Source of the DNA: Entonaema liquescens
Lineage: Eukaryota; Ascomycota; Sordariomycetes; Xylariales; Xylariaceae
DNA: 64,000 nucleotides
Reading direction: 5' to 3'
Assembly: GCA_902805475.1 (NCBI GenBank)
Contig: CADCSX010000023.1
Span: 248,001-312,000, forward strand
Position 1 is the stretch's first letter; each line of letters starts with the position of its first letter. Under the pieces are notes generated by a model. The model ran no database searches. It was given only the letters and a program-made list of their open reading frames with translations, and was not told the DNA's origin. Below are positions 58,312 to 64,000 of the stretch, one piece after another. The position numbers were made by a program, and so were the translations under genes.

Positions 58312-60395
58312 CTACAAAATCAACCCAGCGCTATTCTTCTGTCTCGTCTCCCCCGCAGCCTCAAACACGCCGTGCTCGCTGACGCTGATAGCCTGGACGG
58401 CACTATACCCCTCGCGCACCCACGTGACGTTGTGGCCCTTCTCCAACATGCTGGCCACGGTGGAGTTGTCAAAGGTATACTCGAACGCGACCTGGTTCGG
58501 CATCAGTTGGTCGTGGAAGCGCGGGACGGCCACGGCGCGGTCTACCGAGAGCCCGCGCTCGAGCATGTGCCAGAGGACCTGCGTCGTCGAGCTGATGATG
58601 CGGGAACCGCCGGCGGCGCCGACGACGGCTGCGAGAAGAGGAATGGTGGTACTGGAGGCGGAGTCGAGCCACTCGGCAATGACGGGGGTGATGGAGGACA
58701 GCGGCCGCTTGCCCGGGCGGATGTAGTTCGCGGGGCTGGGTGCGTAGCCGAACTCGTTGCGCACGCCGGGGATGGAGAAGTCGTTCATCTCGTCGTTGAG
58801 CACGACGCCTGTCTCGGGAACCATGAGGAGACTGCCAAACAGCAGGTTTACAGTAGTGGTTGATGAGACAGCTGCACCCGAGGCGTCGGCCGTCGAGACG
58901 TGCGAGGTGCCGTGACTTTCGGGGACGTAGATGCGCGGCGGGTCGTAGTTCTCGATAGGCTGCGTCTTGTCGTCGCGGATGCGCCGGCGGATGGACTCGG
59001 CGTGTGCGTCGTCCAGCATGGCTTCTTCGAGCCGCGACATTCCGGAGACGAAAGCCGGGTCGCCGAGAGCTTGGTGGGCGCCGTATGCGAAGCGCATCGA
59101 CTCGTCGAAACGGTGGAGCGTAAGGTTAGGGTCAGTAGCTACGTCAGATGCATCATAGCCCTCCATCGTTTTAAGAGTGCTAAGACAGACGGCACCGCTG
59201 CTGGGTACGCCGGAAGAGACGAGCTTGAAACCGCGGTACGAGATGCTGATGGGCTCGCGGATGATGGCTTCGTAACTGGACATGTCTTGCAATGTCATGG
59301 TGCCATTGTACTTCTGGATGTACTTGATGGTTGCCTCGGCTTATAGAAAGTTAGAATAGTGTGTATCATCGGAATGAGTAATTCTACGAACCCATTGAAC
59401 CGGTATAGAATACGTCGGCACCATGTTCAGCTATTTGTTCTAAGGTCCTTAATTACAAGTTAGTAAACAGTAAGAATATTCGGTTATCTTCATGGAATAG
59501 TATCCTACTTTGCATAGCGTTTCCTAGTCATGATATCGCCTAGCTTTACCAAAACCCCTAGCAATAAGGTAGTTAGCTAACATTACTATTATAGGATTCA
59601 TTGGTTAGCGAAGACATATAAGTTGGTAGTTCTCACCGTTCGGAGCGAAGTCTTCAGCCCACGAGGAATCTTCGACCAAAAAATTCCAGCCGCCCATTTC
59701 GAGGCCGAATTTCATGTAACGTATCAAATCCTCGGAAACGGGGAATCCGCGGCGTGCTACGGAGGCGGCTGGTTCCACAACGGACTTCCACGGCAGTAAG
59801 CCGAATTTCTTATGCGCGTACTCGAGACCACGCAGCTCGCCTGGTACTCCTACGGACAGTCCACCGTGTACGCTGCCCTGCACATTACCTTGATACATAT
59901 CCTCAAAAGCCGAGCCGGGAGCAGATTCGCGGTAATCGATGACGGTGTAATTACCGTTACTATCCCGGACGAGACTGAATCCACCGCCGCCGATCCCCGA
60001 ATGATACATGCCGACGACACCGACACATAGCTGAGTTCCGACAAAAGCGTCTATGGCGTTTCCCTAAATGTGGATTATGAGTCTGGTAATGAAGTTCGAG
60101 TTGGCTGGTATTACTTACACCTTGATCAAGGAGATCTATGCCAATTTGACTACATATTTTGCTCTCAGAAGCGACAGCACCGCGTTTGCCCGAAACGGCT
60201 TCCTGTTGTAATACGATTTGTCCGTTTTGCTGCCATTGCGAAGGAGCTGCAGTTGAAGGGGTAACAGCTAGAAGTAACAGCAGAAGAGCCTGCGGAAATG
60301 CTGTAGGAGTTACTTTGAGTGTCTGTTAGTTTATTGATATACCTACATGTAGTAAGAAACTATACAAGTATAACTCAAAAGTATAACTCACTCAT
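58312..60395 (-). CDS. Gamma-glutamyltranspeptidase (secretory)
   Basis: Cleaves the gamma-glutamyl bond of glutathione and conjugates; enters the secretory route, probably at the vacuole or cell surface. Six exons (60395-60392, 60312-60119, 60063-59637, 59557-59509, 59447-59392 and 59339-58312) give exactly 585 residues. Exon 1 is only ATGA; splicing to TAACTCC gives MITPTAFPQALLLLLLAVTPSTAA, a clear signal peptide. Family motifs are GKRGAVASESKICSQIGIDLLDQGGNAIDA, SGIGGGGFSLVR and RESAP. The autoprocessing site has catalytic Thr388 in HGTSHVSTADASG, and LNDEMNDFSIPG and GAAGGSRIISS follow. The phase agreement of all five introns supports the four-base first exon. It should mature into large and small subunits cleaved before Thr388. 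Confidence 0.93.
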
Positions 60396-62168
60396 CTCGC
60401 AAAGTCTTTACGAATGTTGTGATCGGAACTCGGAATGTTGCAATCGACCCGACCCGTCGTCTGTGCTCGCTAATCTAACACTGGGTACGCTTATGGTACA
60501 GCATACATATGTATCATACGCGGGTTTGCGTAGTCTTAGATAGAGAGACACATATACCCTTCTGATTATAACTATCTTGGTGAACGATAGTTTATTAGGA
60601 TATTGTAGAATACTAATATTAAAGAATGAAAAAGAAATAAGTATGGATTAATGACGATGATGAATGATAAAGGTTAGAGAACGACGTTCCGACGATGTTA
60701 GCGTATCCGTCCGGGTATCTTGAGATAATCTCGGGTTAGCAGTTATCTTTTTGTATCAAGGGTTGCAAAGCCGGATTATAAAGCGAGATAAGGAGCCCGA
60801 CAAGTTTAATACGCTTAACAACAGTGTAATGCTGTAAGCCCCACCACACTACCACGTAGCAGCTTGTAGCTCAGACTTACATAAATGTCGTAATCTATTA
60901 TACCTTGCCGGGTTAGATAGTTGTCCAGTAACATTCCTACATTTGTTTATTTGAACTCATTTATCCGTGAATTATATTCTATTAACTAACTACCTATATT
61001 ATGCATTCCAAGTTTTCCTGTTGTCTCTTTGTCACATTCCAAGACAAGGAAATACGTAGGTAGGGTACAGCTTACGGTCAATAGGCTAACGTGAGCTAGG
61101 AACTATAAGTCTTGGATTTTTAGGGGCTTATCCCCTGTTCATCGTGCCCCGGATTGGTCAGTCTTACGCAGGAACCTTTCCGGGGTCACCGAAGCGGGTG
61201 CTCTCAACCGCGCTCGGGCAACTTCATCATCATAGTCATACATAGCTAAGGATAAGAAAGTCACGATAATGTTTCGATATCTTAGGTAGTTAGTTCCATA
61301 TAATTCGATGCTTTCTAAGTCTTTGGAAATATTGGAATATTGGAATATTGGAATACTGGAATACTCATATATTCACTTAAACATAACTCTAAACCATGAT
61401 AGAACGACTTCCGTATAAGCTACAGAGTAATCCCCTTTACTTATAAGTCCCTATAAGATGTACATAGTTAAAGGTAATTTTATCAAATGTCCTTGGAGTT
61501 AATCGCTATAAATTTTATTACTAGTTACATACTTCCTTCGCACTTTGAACGTTGAGCTAGATAAGTCCGAAGGACCTTGGAAGTAGATATTAATCCCTAA
61601 AGGTAACATGACTATAGATTTATAGCATGCTTATAGCTTCGTGACTACCTACCTTGTTAGGATTTTGGAATCCCATCTTTCTTTGACTTATTTGAATTTC
61701 TCTCTGCTCACGTAACCATATATGTAGTGCTCGTAACTAATCATTAAATATACTTCCCTGGCTTCTTCATGAAGTTGTTTAGTATGGTAGTTGTATAAGT
61801 TAGGGATAGTTACCTGCTGAGTGTTGTTTCGTGAGGGATATGCATGGCGTTCTGCAGTCTCCAACGGTTACCATGTTGAGATCGCAAGATAAACCCTATG
61901 GTTATTCACGGCTATTTAAATTATAGTCCGTACGTAGGAGGCGCACGTATAAGCCTCGCAATATCCCGATGATAGATTAGACACGGGTATCACAAGGCTC
62001 GGCATCAGTACGTCATCGCTGCTGTGTGACATCGGGACGGATAGAAGGCATTGATTCCATATAGCTGGCCTAAAGCTCAGTATATGTAAATCTTCCGAAT
62101 AATAACTCATCTTCACCCATCCGTAAAAAACAAGTTCCACCTTCAAGAACATCAAATCGACGCGCATC
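60396..62168. other. Gene-free AT-rich spacer
   Basis: About 1.8 kb. A 9-bp tandem repeat (GGAATATT-type, about 61325-61366) is present. No coding sequence is seen. Confidence 0.5.
61325..61366. repeat. 9-bp tandem repeat
   Basis: About four and a half copies of GGAATATT plus one base, the last two changed to GGAATACT. Confidence 0.8.
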
Positions 62169-62487
62169 ATGTGTTTCGGCGTAAGTATTCTCTTAGCATT
62201 TACGTCCCCAGCATTTCCGTATATCGACGGTTTCGGAAGTAGAGATCACGACTAACAAGACTTCCATCGAGCAGTCGAGTAAAAGTCATCCAAGAGAAGA
62301 ACCCGCGAGGCCTGCCAGGCATGATCAAGCCCAACCTCCACATGGGACTGCCCACGGAAGGACTGGAGGAGCCCATGGAGGTAGTCATGGTGGACACCAT
62401 CATACACACGATGGAGGGAATCACGATGCGACGCTGGCAGGACAACAGGCACAAATGAATCCAGGTCCGGCCCAAGGCATGATATAG
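62169..62487 (+). CDS. Small His/Gly-rich protein starting MCFG
   Basis: A 12-bp first exon (ATG TGT TTC GGC, 62169-62180) is followed by a perfect GTAAGT donor. The intron has a CTAAC branch site about 20 nt before a GCAG acceptor (62274). Exon 2 (62275-62487) continues in frame. The 74-residue product starts MCFGSSKSHPREEPARPARHD and turns into Gly/His-rich sequence (GGAHGGSHGGHHHTHDGGNHD) before a short tail NPGPAQGMI. Short fungal proteins beginning MCFG are familiar to me as a type without assigned function. The Cys2 position could allow lipidation and the His-rich part metal binding; both are inference. An out-of-frame reading of exon 2 and the opposite strand also lack stops, because the sequence is low in complexity. 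Confidence 0.65.
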
Positions 62488-62861
62488 ACAGGTAGTTCTA
62501 CAGTAGAACTTTGGTTGATAAGTTATCTTCAATGGAGAGGTAGAGCTCTACAGAAATAGTATAGGGGAGATTAAGTTGATAAGTTGAAATGTTCTGAGCT
62601 CTAAAGATTGGACCCTAAGGTACCTAAGGTATTAAATGTACCTTATGTACCTAGGTACTTCTTAAAGTGCAGGGCGGGCCCGCACAGTACCTAAGGTACC
62701 TCTCTCTCTAATCGCGATAAGCTATTGGTGTGGCGTTACTCAGTACATGGTACAATATCTTATCCAGTAAAAATTCATCAATTTACAATTTCGAGTATTT
62801 CTTCTGAGTTTCTCTGTAAAATATTAAAGCAGGGAGATCTGACTGAAGAAATATTGAATCA
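62488..62861. other. TRM2 upstream region with GGTACCTA cluster
   Basis: Several palindromic CTAAGGTACCTAAGG-type motifs lie at 62613-62700, close to the TRM2 start. No gene is seen. Confidence 0.55.
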
Positions 62862-64000
62862 ATGAGGTCCTGCATAATAGGGACGCCGCGATTATTTCTG
62901 AGAACTAGATTCACATCTAATTCCGTCTCGGGCTCATCGCAATTTTCACTTCAGTCTCTTGCGTTTACCAACTTTACCAACTTTCACACTCACTTATCTG
63001 AAGTTGGAAGAGGCATACGTCTTCAGCATAACTCTAAAAAGAGTCGAGGAAAGGCTAGGTATCAAGAGGATACTGACAGACTCTTAAGCCCTAGTGACGT
63101 GATACGTATGATAAAAAATAGCGACTCGCTGGAACCAACTCCATCAGAGAGACAGGCAAAAATGGCAGACCAGCAGCAGGAGCCAAAACCCAATCCCGGG
63201 AAAAGGCCTTTGAATCAAGGAAATAATAAGCAGGCGACGAAAGGGGGGAATAAGAAAAATCAGAAAAGGCCTCGCAAGAGGGAAAAGGAAATGGAAACTG
63301 GCTCGACGGAGGATGTCTTGGGTATTGACATACAGAATCTTGTGAAGTCTCTTAACCAAGATAATGACGGTGGGGAGAAAGGAGAGAATGCCGCAGAAAT
63401 TTGGAACCTGCCAGAGGAAGGCTCAGAGATCGAAGTCGAAGTTGTCGAGCTTTCATCAACAGGAGACGGTCTGGCTTTATACAATGGCTCTAAGCATGTA
63501 TACGTCGTACCGTTTTCCGTACCAGGCGACACCGTCAAGGTGAGGGTATTCCGTCACATGAGGGAGGGCTACACCATAGCGGATTTTATCTCCGTCATAA
63601 AGCCGTCAGCGTCCCGCGATGACAGCCGTATAGGATGCAAGTACTTTGCGAAGTGCTCGGGCTGCCAATTCCAGATGCTGGACTACGACGACCAGCTGAA
63701 ACATAAGAAGCGTATCGTCGAGAAGGCCTTCCGCCACTTCTCCCAGCTTCCCCCAGAGCTTATCCCCGCCATACAAGACACCATAGGCAGTCCGCTTCAG
63801 TACAGCTATCGAACCAAGTTGACGCCGCATTTTGATGCTCCCGAAGGCTGGCGCAGAACCAAGAATCCCTTCACGAGCCGTCCACCTATTGGCTTTATGA
63901 TCAAGGGCACGCGCAACACTTTGGATATCGAGGACTGCCCTATTGGTACCGACGCCGTACGTCTCGGCATGAAGAAAGAACGTGAACGCATGGAATTAGA
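62862..64000 (+). CDS. TRM2: tRNA (uracil-5-)-methyltransferase TRM2, 5' part
   Basis: Forms m5U54 in the T loop of tRNA. The frame is open from ATG 62862 to the right edge (380 codons seen). The next ATG in frame (63162, MADQQQEPKPNP) is an alternative start. The residues before it (MRSCIIGTPRLFLRTRFTSNS) are Arg/Ser-rich with no acidic residues for 50 positions, like a mitochondrial presequence. A Lys-rich stretch (KKNQKRPRKREK) could be a nuclear signal. A TRAM domain (EGSEIEVEVVELSSTGDGLA ... VPGDTVKVRVFRH) precedes the Cys cluster Cys259, Cys265 and Cys268 (GCKYFAKCSGCQFQ). Then follow SYRTKLTPHFD and GFMIKGTRNTLDIEDCPIG. The SAM-binding and catalytic part lies beyond the window. Confidence 0.93.
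   Translation, partial: MRSCIIGTPRLFLRTRFTSNSVSGSSQFSLQSLAFTNFTNFHTHLSEVGRGIRLQHNSKKSRGKARYQEDTDRLLSPSDVIRMIKNSDSLEPTPSERQAKMADQQQEPKPNPGKRPLNQGNNKQATKGGNKKNQKRPRKREKEMETGSTEDVLGIDIQNLVKSLNQDNDGGEKGENAAEIWNLPEEGSEIEVEVVELSSTGDGLALYNGSKHVYVVPFSVPGDTVKVRVFRHMREGYTIADFISVIKPSASRDDSRIGCKYFAKCSGCQFQMLDYDDQLKHKKRIVEKAFRHFSQLPPELIPAIQDTIGSPLQYSYRTKLTPHFDAPEGWRRTKNPFTSRPPIGFMIKGTRNTLDIEDCPIGTDAVRLGMKKERERMEL

Noticed and set aside
62200..62532. 110-codon minus-strand ORF
   Set aside because: Shadow of the Gly/His-rich MCFG exon; the plus-strand spliced model is better supported.

Overview
The window is nuclear DNA of a filamentous ascomycete (Pezizomycotina, most likely a sordariomycete). The evidence is short 50-120 bp GT-AG introns with CTAAC-like branch sites, a striatin of the PRO11 type, a fungus-specific DLT1 protein, and many AT-rich spacers carrying palindromic TACCTAGGTA-type motifs. 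Genes lie on both strands with no operons. About 25 protein-coding loci, one tRNA gene, one decayed gene and one small DNA-transposon relic can be supported.

Left part (1-19,400): after a gene-poor edge come RFC1 (clamp loader large subunit), a large unrecognised coiled-coil protein, an unrecognised basic/low-complexity protein with a conserved C-terminal domain, MGE1 (mitochondrial GrpE), RPB3 (RNA polymerase II), a DIC1-like mitochondrial dicarboxylate carrier and MSF1 (mitochondrial phenylalanyl-tRNA synthetase). Middle-left (20,000-29,500): an accessory-looking stretch with a ten-exon cytochrome P450, a decayed AYR1-like short-chain dehydrogenase, glutamate decarboxylase, and a 3-kb spacer with several small tandem repeats. 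Middle (29,500-42,100): a 1,018-codon charged ORF broken by one in-frame TAG, a 380-bp MITE-like element with TIRs and TA duplications, a TBC-domain RabGAP, an intron-containing tRNA-Glu(CUC) and the striatin PRO11. Right part (44,100-64,000): a hot-dog thioesterase, two small unrecognised genes, DLT1, NDC1, PEP12-type syntaxin, COX18, ALG11, gamma-glutamyltranspeptidase, a tiny His/Gly-rich MCFG protein and the 5' part of TRM2, cut by the window edge.

Most genes are housekeeping functions (replication, transcription, mitochondrial biogenesis, nuclear pores, endosomal fusion, N-glycosylation, tRNA modification) with no sign that neighbours form one pathway. The most useful observation is a pattern: four conserved genes (the 9696-11104 gene, the carrier, COX18 and ALG11) each miss exactly one nucleotide, each next to a G or C run of 3-4 bases, and in each the spliced CDS length becomes a multiple of three when one base is added. 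This points to systematic homopolymer undercalling in the assembly, not to four pseudogenes. I found no CRISPR, insertion sequence, rRNA or convincingly new multi-gene system. The best candidates for something undescribed are the small MCFG protein, the TAG-interrupted repeat protein and the small genes at 44985 and 46181.
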